DNA from: Candidatus Melainabacteria bacterium
Lineage (GTDB): Bacteria; Cyanobacteriota; Vampirovibrionia; Obscuribacterales; Obscuribacteraceae
Direction: 5' to 3'
Length of the DNA stretch: 64,000 nt
NCBI GenBank assembly: GCA_016699165.1
Contig: CP064963.1
Coordinates: 3,844,001-3,908,000, forward strand
The notes beneath the pieces were generated by a model that was not told where the DNA came from, searched no databases, and saw nothing but the letters and a program-made list of their open reading frames with translations. A program made the translations under genes and the position numbers. The stretch's first letter is position 1. Each line of letters begins with the position of its first letter. Positions 23,491 to 31,897 of this stretch are shown here, one piece after another.

Positions 23491-24924
23491 TTATCTACTT
23501 GACATGCCTTGAGAGCTATACATTATTAGACCGACACACACAAATATAAACGCTAGTTGGTCAAGGATTATCCAAAGTGATGTTGGTGAGAGTCCAAAAG
23601 ACATAAAGATGTATCCAATGTATACGACTTTGAATACAACGGCGCAAATGGATGCCAGACATACCATCTTTAATTGAGCAGCACCAATGGCTGGACCGGC
23701 TTGCCGTCTCGTACTTGGATAATCGTCATCATCTTGGTCTGAAGCGCCGGAGCTAAGAAGCCCGCTGCGACTGCGTCTGTCTGTATTTGATTGACGTCTG
23801 CTGGTCGTTCTGCGGTCGTCAGGTCCTGATTCTGAGTCAGAGTCAGAGTTTGAAACTAATTTTGACTGTTTGGCAAGGGGATGTGGGATGGCAGGAATAG
23901 CTTCTCTTTGGGGTATGGGCGGGGGAAGATAATTCTCATCTGGTTGTCCCGGCATTTGTAACGGTCTTTGGTTTGGAACCTCAGGCGTTGGTGCGGGCAG
24001 GTTAGGTGGCTGAAAACTTGGTTGCTGGGCGAATATGCCAGAAGAATTCGGAGATTGCGGTGCTTGCGAAACTTGAGGTGCTTGTGGCTGTTGAGCCGGT
24101 GGAGTTTGAGGCGCGTGCATCGGCATTGGAGCTTGTGCGGGCGGGACCATTGAGGCTGGTGGATTCATTTGGCTGAGCGGACTCATTGGAGTGGTCGGCA
24201 CTGGCGCGGGAATCGGAGTAGGTGCTTTCACTGGTGCCTGCGCGGGCTTTTCGTCCTGGTGAGATCGTGCTCTTAATAAAGGTGAACGAAGAGCATGGGC
24301 GTCTTCTTTTGGTTCGTCTTCATCCCAGTCGTCGTCTAGTTCTTCATAATCTGAGGTATCTAGAAGGCGTGAGCGCAATTTGGGTTTGCCGCCTTTGGCG
24401 CCTTGATTACCGGTGTTTTGATTGTTTTGACCACCAGTAGAATTTTGTTCAACGGCTGAGCCAGTAGACATAGATTGATTGAGAGCAGAAGAGGCGGAGG
24501 GTGGAGACGATTTGCGACGAATGCGTGGCATGCCGCCCGCTGGCGGGCTATCGAAATCATCATCATCATCGTCATCGTCGCCTTCACCTAATAAAGGTGA
24601 GCGTAATTTATTTTTGCCGATTCCAGAACCAGACTTGCGATTTTCTGGTACGTTGTCCCAGCTTTCATCTTCGTCGTCGCCTGCAAGTAAAGGTGAGCGT
24701 AATTTGGGCTTGTCGCCAGGAGCTTTGGGCTTGGCAGGTTTTACGCCGCGAAGCTTAGAAACATTAGGTTCTTCGTCATATGTTTCAGGCTCTTCATAAC
24801 CGCTCAAAAGTGGTGATTTGAGTTTGGGGCGTGGCTCATTGCGCCTATCAATGCGATTTCCGCATTCGCGACAAAATTGCGAATTGGGTTCATTTGAAAC
24901 CTGACAAACAGGGCACTGAATCAT
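23491..24924 (-). CDS. zinc-ribbon membrane protein with repeated LRSPLL motif
   Basis: A 477-residue protein. The N-terminus is a zinc ribbon (CPVC near residue 4, CREC near residue 18). The middle is disordered, acidic and Pro/Gln-rich. It contains five copies of a short linear motif, K-L-(R/K)-S-(P/R)-L-L, followed each time by an acidic stretch. Two membrane spans close the C-terminus (about residues 420-438 and 450-470). The regular motif spacing suggests repeated docking or phosphorylation sites. I do not recognise the family. An ATG at 24924 is preceded by a GGAG site. Confidence 0.65.
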   Translation of the reverse strand: MIQCPVCQVSNEPNSQFCRECGNRIDRRNEPRPKLKSPLLSGYEEPETYDEEPNVSKLRGVKPAKPKAPGDKPKLRSPLLAGDDEDESWDNVPENRKSGSGIGKNKLRSPLLGEGDDDDDDDDFDSPPAGGMPRIRRKSSPPSASSALNQSMSTGSAVEQNSTGGQNNQNTGNQGAKGGKPKLRSRLLDTSDYEELDDDWDEDEPKEDAHALRSPLLRARSHQDEKPAQAPVKAPTPIPAPVPTTPMSPLSQMNPPASMVPPAQAPMPMHAPQTPPAQQPQAPQVSQAPQSPNSSGIFAQQPSFQPPNLPAPTPEVPNQRPLQMPGQPDENYLPPPIPQREAIPAIPHPLAKQSKLVSNSDSDSESGPDDRRTTSRRQSNTDRRSRSGLLSSGASDQDDDDYPSTRRQAGPAIGAAQLKMVCLASICAVVFKVVYIGYIFMSFGLSPTSLWIILDQLAFIFVCVGLIMYSSQGMSSR

Positions 24925-25149
24925 GCCAAAAACTCCAGTTTAGTTATAAACATCCAGCTCAATCCTACCTTTTTTATGTCGTTTTGCCGAAGCTTCATTA
25001 CTATATGTGCCCTTTGCGCTAAGACCTGGCTAATTTTTGTCAAGACCATTACATGTTACTATCCTAGGGTCTAGACTTCTTGACTGCCTGGTTGACTGCC
25101 CGGGCTCAAAAGCTCCCCTAAAATTGCCGCTCTGGAGGCTATAAACAGA

Positions 25150-26112
25150 ATGAGACGTAACGGAAGTTCCTATCTTTCTTTGACACTGGCACTCGCCACT
25201 TTCTGCTCAAGCGCAGTATCACCTGCATTTGCGGCTGGTCAGTCAGACCTCAATTTTAAAATCTATGCTCCCGACACTTTCAAACCACTAGGTGTCGAGT
25301 CTGGTGCGCCAGCGCGTACACCAGAATCGAGAGCTACAACTACACCGGCACCAACTCTTGAAGCCGAAAGTCCGAAGCTCGATGAAACATCACCATCAGT
25401 TTCTGAGTCGCCTACCGTTCCAATGGAAGAGCCCAAGCTAAGTAGTGATGCGCCTCAAGCTGAAACTAATACTACTAGCACCACGAGTGACACCGCCACG
25501 AATTCCACAAAACTATTAAAAGGATATGCGCGTGTCGTTCCTGTCGGAACCAAGATTCCTATAATTATGGATACGGCAATCGACAGCGATACAAGCCAAG
25601 AGGGCGATGAATTCACAGCCCGTACATCCGAAGACCTTTCAATTGACGGCTCGACACTGATTCCTGCAGGCTCAGTTATCAAAGGAAGAATCGCTCAGTT
25701 AAATGCTCCTAAGCACATGAGTCGTTCGGGATCTGTTGCTTTGAAATTCGATACAGTCACTACTCCAGATGACAGACAAATCCCTCTGGTAGCCACTCTT
25801 GTTGCTCGCGGCGGTGTTGTACATGCCAGACGCGGTTTGAAAGATATTGCTTTTGACACAGGTACAGTTGCACTACCAATGGCTGTAGGTCTTGGTATCG
25901 GCGCACTTGCTGCTGGTAGTTCCAGCTCGAGTTCTTCAAGTTCGTCGAGCGGAATGGGACGCGCAGGTGGTGCCTTGATTGGTGCTGGTGTTGGCGCTGC
26001 AGTCGGTATTGCTATTCTTCTTGCCAAGAAAGGAAAGCGAGTTGATGTGCGCCCTGGCGACGAACTCAAAATCGAACTTGCCGAAGAGCTTGACGTAAAC
26101 AAGAACATGTAG
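25150..26112 (+). CDS. secreted protein with VirB10/TrbI-like beta domain
   Basis: A 320-residue protein with a signal peptide (about residues 11-30), a Pro/Ser/Thr-rich linker, and from about residue 130 a beta domain with KIPIIMDTAIDSDTSQEGDEF and STLIPAGSVIKGRI. This is the pattern of the TrbI/VirB10 C-terminal fold and related beta-barrel modules, followed by a Gly/Ser-rich hairpin (about 235-295) and a basic C-terminus. No other conjugation genes are near, so it is probably a single-gene envelope protein. The ribosome site is GGAGG about 13 bases upstream of ATG 25150. Confidence 0.6.
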   Translation: MRRNGSSYLSLTLALATFCSSAVSPAFAAGQSDLNFKIYAPDTFKPLGVESGAPARTPESRATTTPAPTLEAESPKLDETSPSVSESPTVPMEEPKLSSDAPQAETNTTSTTSDTATNSTKLLKGYARVVPVGTKIPIIMDTAIDSDTSQEGDEFTARTSEDLSIDGSTLIPAGSVIKGRIAQLNAPKHMSRSGSVALKFDTVTTPDDRQIPLVATLVARGGVVHARRGLKDIAFDTGTVALPMAVGLGIGALAAGSSSSSSSSSSSGMGRAGGALIGAGVGAAVGIAILLAKKGKRVDVRPGDELKIELAEELDVNKNM

Positions 26113-26119
26113 GGCTGCA

Positions 26120-26190
26120 TCAAACCATAGGGAAAACCCTTGGTTTGAACTGTTCTAAAGCACCGTGTTAAATGTGGTGTTTCCATTTAT
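26120..26190 (+). terminator. two hairpins after the VirB10-like gene, probable terminator
   Basis: The first hairpin (26120-26148) pairs TCAAACCA with TGGTTTGA, with a bulge and an inner AGGG/CCCT closing an AAAA loop. The second (about 26157-26182) pairs AAGCACC with GGTGTTT over an 11-base loop and is followed by a T-rich segment. The second is the more terminator-like. Together they likely end the upstream transcript. Confidence 0.4.
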
Positions 26191-26237
26191 ATTGAAAGTT
26201 AACAGGCGCTACAGTTGAGAATGCCAAACTTTTAAGG

Positions 26238-26246
26238 TGTTATACT
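26238..26246 (+). promoter_or_regulatory. possible extended -10 promoter of the TonB-like operon
   Basis: The string TGTTATACT (26238-26246) matches an extended -10 (TGnTATACT). A weak TTGAGA lies 20 bases before it, at 26215. It would start a transcript about 35-40 bases before the TonB-like gene (26292), and the ExbB and ExbD genes follow. Confidence 0.4.
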
Positions 26247-26291
26247 GACAGTGCTTAATAATAGCTAAGAATATTAGATGGCGAAAAGAAA

Positions 26292-28034
26292 ATGACTAGC
26301 TCTTCAAGAAATCCAAACGCTCGCACCAATAGAGATCCCTCGACCGCAGGCTTCATGTCTATTTTGCCTGGACTTGGTCAGATGTATAACGGCGAAATGC
26401 GAAAGGGGTATTTATTCCTCGGCGCCGGTATCATCAATTTGGGATTGTTTCTCTTTCTGCTTTTCAATAATGCGATTCTAGGTGCAATCAGTAGTTTCGG
26501 ACAAACTTTTAATATCGCACCAAACAAACAGCTTATTGGTTCGATGGTGCAGATGAATTTCGGCAGTCCTGTATCGCTTGTGTTGATCGGACTATTCGTT
26601 TCATTTATTGCATACGCTATGCGCGACGCCTACGATCATGCGGCACGATTACAGCGCAAACATATATACGCCGATGCTGTTATGGAATTTCCCGAAGCCA
26701 CAAGCGGCTCATATTTATTGCATGCATGCCTCATGGCTACTTGCTTGATCCTTGCATTCTTCTTTTTAATACCGCCACCACCCAGGGTGCAGGTAACTGA
26801 TATTGAATTTATTCAAAATCAGGAAGAGATGAAAAAAGAAAAGACATATAAAAGAAAAGCGGAAAAACATTCTGAAGATCGTGGCAAACACGATCCACAA
26901 AAGAAAATAACTCCGCCATCTCCAGCTCCAAAAGCGGCTGCTCAACCTACAAAGCAGAACACGCCTCAACCTCAAAAACAGCCTTCGCCACAGCCGCAGA
27001 AGCAGCCTTCGCCACAGCCGATGAAACAACCATCGCCTCAACCGAAGCCTTCGCCTCAACCGTCTCCGGCACCTTCTCCAAGACCGGAACCTCGTCCAAG
27101 CCCAACACCTTCGCCGACTCCGCGTCCATCGCCTTCACCAAGACCGTCTCCGAGTCCGACTCCAAGACCGATGGCAACAGCGACTCCTTCGCCTACGCCA
27201 ACTCCGTCACCAACTCCATCTAAGACGCCTTTTGCGATGCCCAATCCATTTGCGGCTCCAGTGTCTTCGCCAAAATCCGCTCCAAGTCCAGTGGCTGCCC
27301 CAATTTCTATTGGCAAAGTCGGCGCTCCATCTGCTGCTGCACCTAGAATTGCATCTGCTACTAATGTCACAGCTGGCGGTGCTTTTGCACCAATCAGCAA
27401 TATAAAAGGTAGTTCCGGTGGTGGTGGCAGAAATGCTCCAGCTCCAATCTTTGCAGGCGGTGGCGGTGGTCCCAAAGGCAAAGAAGGTGGCGGCGAACCA
27501 GGATTTGCGCCAGCTCCTACAAGAGCCGGTGGCGGGCGTCCCGGTGGCACTGAAGGCGGCGGCTCTCCGTTTGCTGCAGGTCCGGTCGTTCCACGAGCTG
27601 ATGCTGGTGGCGGATCTCCTGGTGGCAGAGCAGGTACTCCTGGTTCTGGCGGTAAGGAAGGCCATGACGGCAATCCTCCTCCTGGAGCCAAGCCTGGCAG
27701 ACCATCAGTTGGTGCTGAAAAAGATATCGACTTTGGTCCTTACATGGCTGACTTGCAAAGAAGAATCAAGCGCGCTTGGTTCCCACCTAAGGGTAACGAA
27801 AGTAAACGAGTGGTAGTAGTATTCAAGGTGCATGCAAATGGCACGATGTCAAACCTGCGTCTTGTAACATCTTCGGGTGCTGCAATCGCCGACCAGGCAG
27901 CTTTAAAAGCAATTGAAAACGCTGCACCTTTCAGACCGCTTCCAGACGGCGCTCCCACCGATGTAGATATACAGTTTACATTCGACTACAACGTCTTTGC
28001 TGGTGGTGGGGTCGGCAAGCTGCGACGATTCTGA
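26292..28034 (+). CDS. TonB-like fusion: membrane N-terminus, Pro-rich linker, TonB C-terminal domain
   Basis: A 580-residue protein. N-terminal residues about 17-170 have several hydrophobic segments around LPGLGQMYNGEMRKGYLFLG, a layout like TM2-type or DUF5683 membrane proteins. A long Pro/Lys/Gln-rich and Pro/Ala/Gly-rich spacer (about 195-475) follows. From about residue 490 there is a TonB C-terminal domain (MADLQRRIKRAWFPP, VVVVFKVHANGTMSNLRLV, AALKAIENAAPFRPLP). TonB transmits proton-motive energy to outer-membrane transporters. The fused extra N-terminal region replaces the usual single TonB anchor, which is unusual. The ExbB- and ExbD-type genes follow 60 bases downstream. Confidence 0.85.
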   Translation: MTSSSRNPNARTNRDPSTAGFMSILPGLGQMYNGEMRKGYLFLGAGIINLGLFLFLLFNNAILGAISSFGQTFNIAPNKQLIGSMVQMNFGSPVSLVLIGLFVSFIAYAMRDAYDHAARLQRKHIYADAVMEFPEATSGSYLLHACLMATCLILAFFFLIPPPPRVQVTDIEFIQNQEEMKKEKTYKRKAEKHSEDRGKHDPQKKITPPSPAPKAAAQPTKQNTPQPQKQPSPQPQKQPSPQPMKQPSPQPKPSPQPSPAPSPRPEPRPSPTPSPTPRPSPSPRPSPSPTPRPMATATPSPTPTPSPTPSKTPFAMPNPFAAPVSSPKSAPSPVAAPISIGKVGAPSAAAPRIASATNVTAGGAFAPISNIKGSSGGGGRNAPAPIFAGGGGGPKGKEGGGEPGFAPAPTRAGGGRPGGTEGGGSPFAAGPVVPRADAGGGSPGGRAGTPGSGGKEGHDGNPPPGAKPGRPSVGAEKDIDFGPYMADLQRRIKRAWFPPKGNESKRVVVVFKVHANGTMSNLRLVTSSGAAIADQAALKAIENAAPFRPLPDGAPTDVDIQFTFDYNVFAGGGVGKLRRF

Positions 28035-28094
28035 TAGACTCTTGTAGGCGATTGCTATAAATAGCAAGAGTTATTAACCGAGTCAGGAGAAGAG

Positions 28095-28733
28095 ATGGAA
28101 AACAAGTTTCTAACTTACTTTATTCAGTTCATGATAGCTGATTGGTTTGCTTCCATTCCTATTACCATTTGTTCGGTGGCAACACTCGCCTGCATCGTCG
28201 AGCGCTGGATGTATTACAACCAGAACAAACGCGACGTGACCGCTTTCATTCACACTTTGCAGCGTGAATTGGAAAACAACAACCTGCAAAAGGCGCAGCA
28301 AAACTGCAGCCGCCTGGGTGGTGTTATCGGCGAAGTAGCAGAAGAAGGTGTACGTCTTCTAGCGGAGCAGAAAGAAGATTTCTCCAAGGCTTTCGATATT
28401 ACAGTTTCACTGGTATCACGCAAACTAGAAAAACACTTAGCCGTTCTTGGTACCATCGGTGCCACCAGTCCCTTCATCGGACTATTCGGAACGGTAGTAG
28501 GGGTTGTATTCACACTAGACGAACTGGGCGCCTCTGGCGGCGGTACATCTACGGTAGTCGTAGGTGTAGCTAAAGCTCTTATCGCTACAGGTTATGGTCT
28601 GATTGTTGCCATCATGGCGGTAATTTTCAATAACTGGTACACAAACACAGTTAAGCGTTTCAACGATGACTTCCAGCTTTTAAAACTTCTCTTCCTCAGC
28701 TTCGCATCAGCCGACGGATCGGATAGTCACTAG
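28095..28733 (+). CDS. exbB: MotA/TolQ/ExbB proton-channel family protein
   Basis: A 212-residue protein with three likely membrane segments (about residues 17-38, 120-143 and 165-185). The conserved GTIGATSPFIGLFGTVVGVV segment and the ALIATGYGLIVAIMAVI segment mark the ExbB/TolQ family. It would form the stator pore that uses the proton gradient to energise the TonB-like protein encoded just upstream and works with the ExbD-type protein encoded 13 bases downstream. TCAGGAGA precedes the ATG. I cannot decide between ExbB and TolQ by sequence; the TonB neighbour favours ExbB. Confidence 0.92.
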   Translation: MENKFLTYFIQFMIADWFASIPITICSVATLACIVERWMYYNQNKRDVTAFIHTLQRELENNNLQKAQQNCSRLGGVIGEVAEEGVRLLAEQKEDFSKAFDITVSLVSRKLEKHLAVLGTIGATSPFIGLFGTVVGVVFTLDELGASGGGTSTVVVGVAKALIATGYGLIVAIMAVIFNNWYTNTVKRFNDDFQLLKLLFLSFASADGSDSH

Positions 28734-28746
28734 GAGATAACGTCTT

Positions 28747-29181
28747 ATGTCGATGGGCGGAGTTGGTGAAACATTCACTGACATCAATATCACTCCTTTG
28801 ACAGATGTGTTCTTGGTGCTTCTGGTTATCATGATTTTGATTGCGCCTTTGATTGATAAGTCCGAACTCAAAATCAAACCGCCAGAGACTGTTTATGCGC
28901 AGAAAGAAAATTCGCGCACCAAAACAATTATGATTGACGTTGATACTGAAGGCAAAGTTGCTCTGCAGGGAAAAGCGCTTCCAAGCAATGACGAAGCTAC
29001 TATTCAAGCCAAATTGAAAGAAGTAATTGATAAAATGGGCGTGACCGATATTCCGGTGACGGTCAATGCTGATGGAAATTGCAAGCAGAAAAACGTAGTT
29101 TATATTATGCAAGCTTGCTCCGCACTTGGTATCAAACGTATGCGTGTTGCTACCGTGCAACAAACTAATTACGCAAAGTAA
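28747..29181 (+). CDS. exbD: ExbD/TolR family protein
   Basis: A 144-residue protein with one N-terminal membrane segment (about residues 18-36: LTDVFLVLLVIMILIAPL), carrying the Asp in ITPLTDV that is essential for proton coupling, and a C-terminal periplasmic domain. It is the usual partner of the ExbB-type protein upstream, from which it is separated by 13 bases. An AGGAGA ribosome site precedes the ATG at 28747. Confidence 0.92.
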   Translation: MSMGGVGETFTDINITPLTDVFLVLLVIMILIAPLIDKSELKIKPPETVYAQKENSRTKTIMIDVDTEGKVALQGKALPSNDEATIQAKLKEVIDKMGVTDIPVTVNADGNCKQKNVVYIMQACSALGIKRMRVATVQQTNYAK

Positions 29182-29192
29182 AAATAATCACT

Positions 29193-30032
29193 TTGGATTT
29201 TTATAAACTGGCTCTGCTAGGTCATCCGCTCGGACATTCGCGTTCGCCTGAAATGCATAAGCGCGCACTTGCGCATTGCAATCTCCAAGGTAGCTACGAA
29301 CTTATAGATGTGCCTGAAACTGAACTTGCATCCACTGTGCAACGATTGAAAGACGAGGGCTATGCGGGATTCAACGTCACCATACCGTACAAAGAAAAGA
29401 TAATTTCACTGCTAGATGATGTGGAAGTACACACTAAATCTATTGGTGCTGTGAACACCGTGAGAATAGATGAACAGACCAATGCAGTGGGATTTAATAC
29501 TGATGCTCCTGCTTTTCTTCGGTCGCTTTTAAGCAAAGCCGGTGATTCGAATAAGTTTAGAAGTGCAGTCATTTTAGGAAACGGTGGAGCTTCCAGAGCT
29601 GCTCGATCAGTATTGAAGTCTATATCGCCAAACATAAATATTATTGTCGTATCCCGCAAAGCAAATATTGAATGGACTGAGAGTTTGCGACCTTTTGAGT
29701 GTATGGAGTTATCTCATTTTATCGATCAAAAAGCGTTTGACAGGAATGGACCAAATTTATTCATTAACGCAACACCGCTTGGACAGTCGAATGCGACTAC
29801 ACCTGAGTTCAAATATTTTGAGCGGATAATCTCGAAATTCCCCGATGGAACTTTTGTTTTCGATATGGTCTATGCAAAGAAAAAGTCAGCAACCACCCCA
29901 TTTGTTTCTGCTGCCCAAAAACGAGGATTTAAATGTTGTGATGGAACGTATATGCTTGCTTTACAAGCTGCAGGCGCATTCTACATTTGGACCGGGAAAT
30001 TAGTAACGCCAGAAGTTATGCTTGGACTTTAG
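29193..30032 (+). CDS. aroE: shikimate dehydrogenase
   Basis: Shikimate dehydrogenase reduces 3-dehydroshikimate with NADPH in aromatic amino acid synthesis. The 279-residue protein has GHPLGHSRSPEMH (shikimate site), the catalytic Lys in GFNVTIPYKEKI, NTV, the Asp in GFNTDA, the NADP-binding ILGNGGASRAARSVL, and INATPLG near the C-terminus. The start is TTG 29193, 11 bases after exbD, with no strong ribosome site; earlier in-frame codons would enter exbD. It overlaps the convergent SCP2-like gene by 17 bases. Confidence 0.93.
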   Translation: MDFYKLALLGHPLGHSRSPEMHKRALAHCNLQGSYELIDVPETELASTVQRLKDEGYAGFNVTIPYKEKIISLLDDVEVHTKSIGAVNTVRIDEQTNAVGFNTDAPAFLRSLLSKAGDSNKFRSAVILGNGGASRAARSVLKSISPNINIIVVSRKANIEWTESLRPFECMELSHFIDQKAFDRNGPNLFINATPLGQSNATTPEFKYFERIISKFPDGTFVFDMVYAKKKSATTPFVSAAQKRGFKCCDGTYMLALQAAGAFYIWTGKLVTPEVMLGL

Positions 30033-30390
30033 CAGTATTTTTACTGCTATTTACGCGGCTCTCGAAAAGCATTGGAACCAGAAGCATAGCAAGATTCATG
30101 TCGCCTTTGATTGCAAGCATGCCAGCAAGAGTGGCTGTCATTGCCGTCATGCGACCGTCTAAGATTATTTCTAAGTCACGTGTATCGATTGTTATATAAC
30201 ACGGAATTCGTGGATCTTGCGGCAGTTCTTTTTGAGGCACGAATTGGCAGGCACCGTTGCTAACTTGTAAAAGCCAGATTCCGCCTTCTTCTCCGGTTAG
30301 GTTAAAGACATAGGCAATTGTGTGCGATCCTGCAATTGCGGGGTCGAAGCGTTCTTGCAATTGAGCAATTAGTTTTTCTGATTTCAACAT
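30016..30390 (-). CDS. SCP2 sterol-binding-domain protein
   Basis: A 124-residue single-domain protein starting at ATG 30390; a longer frame upstream has no good start. The fold is suggested by AYVFNLTGEEGGIWLLQV, a beta sheet, then CYITIDTRDLEIILDGRMTAMTATLAGMLAIKGDMNLAMLL, the typical SCP2 helical lipid-binding end with GDM. SCP2-like proteins bind hydrophobic ligands such as lipids or sterols. A TATAAT box lies only 8-13 bases upstream of the ATG, so the transcript may be nearly leaderless. Its 3' end overlaps aroE. Confidence 0.75.
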   Translation of the reverse strand: MLKSEKLIAQLQERFDPAIAGSHTIAYVFNLTGEEGGIWLLQVSNGACQFVPQKELPQDPRIPCYITIDTRDLEIILDGRMTAMTATLAGMLAIKGDMNLAMLLVPMLFESRVNSSKNTAKVQA

Positions 30391-30397
30391 GGCAAGG

Positions 30398-30407
30398 ATT
30401 ATATACT
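30398..30407. promoter_or_regulatory. overlapping divergent -10 boxes
   Basis: On the minus strand TATAAT (30403-30398) ends seven bases before the SCP2 gene start; on the plus strand TATACT (30402-30407) precedes the DciA-like gene. Two bases are shared. Clear -35 boxes are not seen. This would couple expression of the two divergent genes. Confidence 0.35.
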
Positions 30408-30438
30408 CTGATATGCATAATTGGCTTATCATCTTCAC

Positions 30439-31092
30439 ATGACTAATAGACGCAAAAAATCCAACTTCACCAATTTGTCCGATGTGCTTGGACCACTTGT
30501 GGCGGAAATCAAATTGGATCAGAGGCTTCGTGAGCACAGCTTGTTTAGCTTGTGGCCGTATATTGTGGGTGAGAACTTGAGCCGACTATCACGACCAGTT
30601 TTCTTCGACCATCAGGGTGTTATGGTGGTGGCATGCAGCGATGCGTCTTGTGCTCAAGAATTGAGTTTGAAAAAAATGCAGATTCAAGACCAGTTATACA
30701 AAGCCGGACGAGGAATGAATGTAAAAGTCTCGGGGCTTCGTTTTGATATCAAACTAGCTCGCTATGTCAAAGACGAAAACGTGCCAGACCCAGTGATAGA
30801 GGCAAGCAAGCTCCTTGCCATTCCCGAATTCACAGAAATTGAGCGCGAAGTTGATTTGAAGCCAGAAGATTTGCGCGAGCTGGAAACTCTTAAGACGGCT
30901 CTCATAAACGACGATGGCATTGACCCAAAAATGATAGATCGCATTCTGATGGTGCATAAAAGAGAGTTAAACTTGCGCGAGTGGTATCGTCAAAAGGGAT
31001 GCCCCTCTTGTCCCTCATGCGGGTTGCCAGTAGCGCGTTTGCATTGGGAGGCGGGCGTCTGCGGAAATTGTTATATACAGTCAGTTAGATAA
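30439..31092 (+). CDS. DciA-like (DUF721) protein with C-terminal zinc finger
   Basis: I take ATG 30439 (217 residues) rather than the upstream TTG. Residues about 10-105 match the DUF721/DciA domain (VLGPLVAEIKLDQRLREHSLFSLWPYIVGENL, then GVMVVACSDASCAQELSLKKMQI). DciA is a helicase-loading protein in bacteria lacking DnaC. The C-terminus adds a Cys cluster (CPSCPSCGLP ... CGNC), a likely zinc finger, which many DciA proteins lack. It is divergent from the SCP2 gene across a 48-base shared promoter. Confidence 0.75.
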   Translation: MTNRRKKSNFTNLSDVLGPLVAEIKLDQRLREHSLFSLWPYIVGENLSRLSRPVFFDHQGVMVVACSDASCAQELSLKKMQIQDQLYKAGRGMNVKVSGLRFDIKLARYVKDENVPDPVIEASKLLAIPEFTEIEREVDLKPEDLRELETLKTALINDDGIDPKMIDRILMVHKRELNLREWYRQKGCPSCPSCGLPVARLHWEAGVCGNCYIQSVR

Positions 31093-31201
31093 TGATAAGC
31101 CTACAGACGGTTACTCAAGGGTTTTCCTCTTAACTACTGTGTTATGATTTTTCGGTCTCATGGCGAACTCTTTTCTTACTGCTGGTTAACTCGCACGTAA
31201 C

Positions 31202-31897
31202 ATGATTAGACTGCAAAATGTCTCCAAAAGTTATGCCGGTCGGCTTGCCCTCAAGGATGTCAACCTTCATGTAGCACTGGGTGAATTCGCCTTCCTGGTC
31301 GGTCCATCTGGGGCTGGTAAGTCGACATTGATGCGACTCTTGTATCGCGAAGAAGTACCAACATCTGGCAACGTCTTTATTGGCGGAGTCAATTTGAATA
31401 AGCTTTCTTCTCCTCAGATTCCGCTTTTGAGAAGACGTCTGGGCATTATTTTTCAAGATTACAAACTGCTCACAAGACAGACAGCTTACGACAATGTCGC
31501 TTACATTCTGCGTGCGCACGGCATTGACGAAAAAGAAGTGCGCAAACGTGTAAACAGTGCACTGAATGTGGTGAACTTAGAAGATAAGCAAGATGCTTTT
31601 CCCGACGAGTTATCTGGTGGCGAACAACAGCGTGTTGGTATAGCCCGCGCTATAGTGAACGGTCCGCCCGTGCTACTTGCAGACGAACCTACAGGTAACC
31701 TTGACCCCGCTACTTCGCTTGAAATCGTGCAATTACTTGCTCGTATCTCGCAGCGTGGTACCACAGTTTTGATTTCCACTCACGACCACACAATCGTAAA
31801 CACCATGCGTCGCCGCGTCATATCGATGCGAGCAGGCGAGGTGGCAACCGACATTGATAGTGGTTTTTATGAAGTGCAGGGACAAATTCAAGTATGA
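31202..31897 (+). CDS. ftsE: cell-division ABC ATPase FtsE
   Basis: A 231-residue ATPase with Walker A GPSGAGKST, the signature motif LSGGEQQRVGIARAI, Walker B VLLADEPTGNLD and the H-loop STHD. FtsE with FtsX controls peptidoglycan hydrolases at the septum. Its stop overlaps the ftsX start by four bases (31894-31897), and the short C-terminus fits FtsE. Confidence 0.95.
   Translation: MIRLQNVSKSYAGRLALKDVNLHVALGEFAFLVGPSGAGKSTLMRLLYREEVPTSGNVFIGGVNLNKLSSPQIPLLRRRLGIIFQDYKLLTRQTAYDNVAYILRAHGIDEKEVRKRVNSALNVVNLEDKQDAFPDELSGGEQQRVGIARAIVNGPPVLLADEPTGNLDPATSLEIVQLLARISQRGTTVLISTHDHTIVNTMRRRVISMRAGEVATDIDSGFYEVQGQIQV

Noticed and set aside
24479..24799. Plus-strand frames opposite the LRSPLL-repeat gene
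   Set aside because: They are repetitive shadows of the acidic repeats and have no ribosome sites.
25080..25100. Direct repeat of TTGACTGCC, 12 bases apart
   Set aside because: It is short, has no matching -10 at the right distance, and could be chance; no operator can be claimed.
27056..27691. Minus-strand Pro/Gly-rich frame of 211 residues
   Set aside because: It is an antisense shadow of the low-complexity TonB linker and has no ribosome site.
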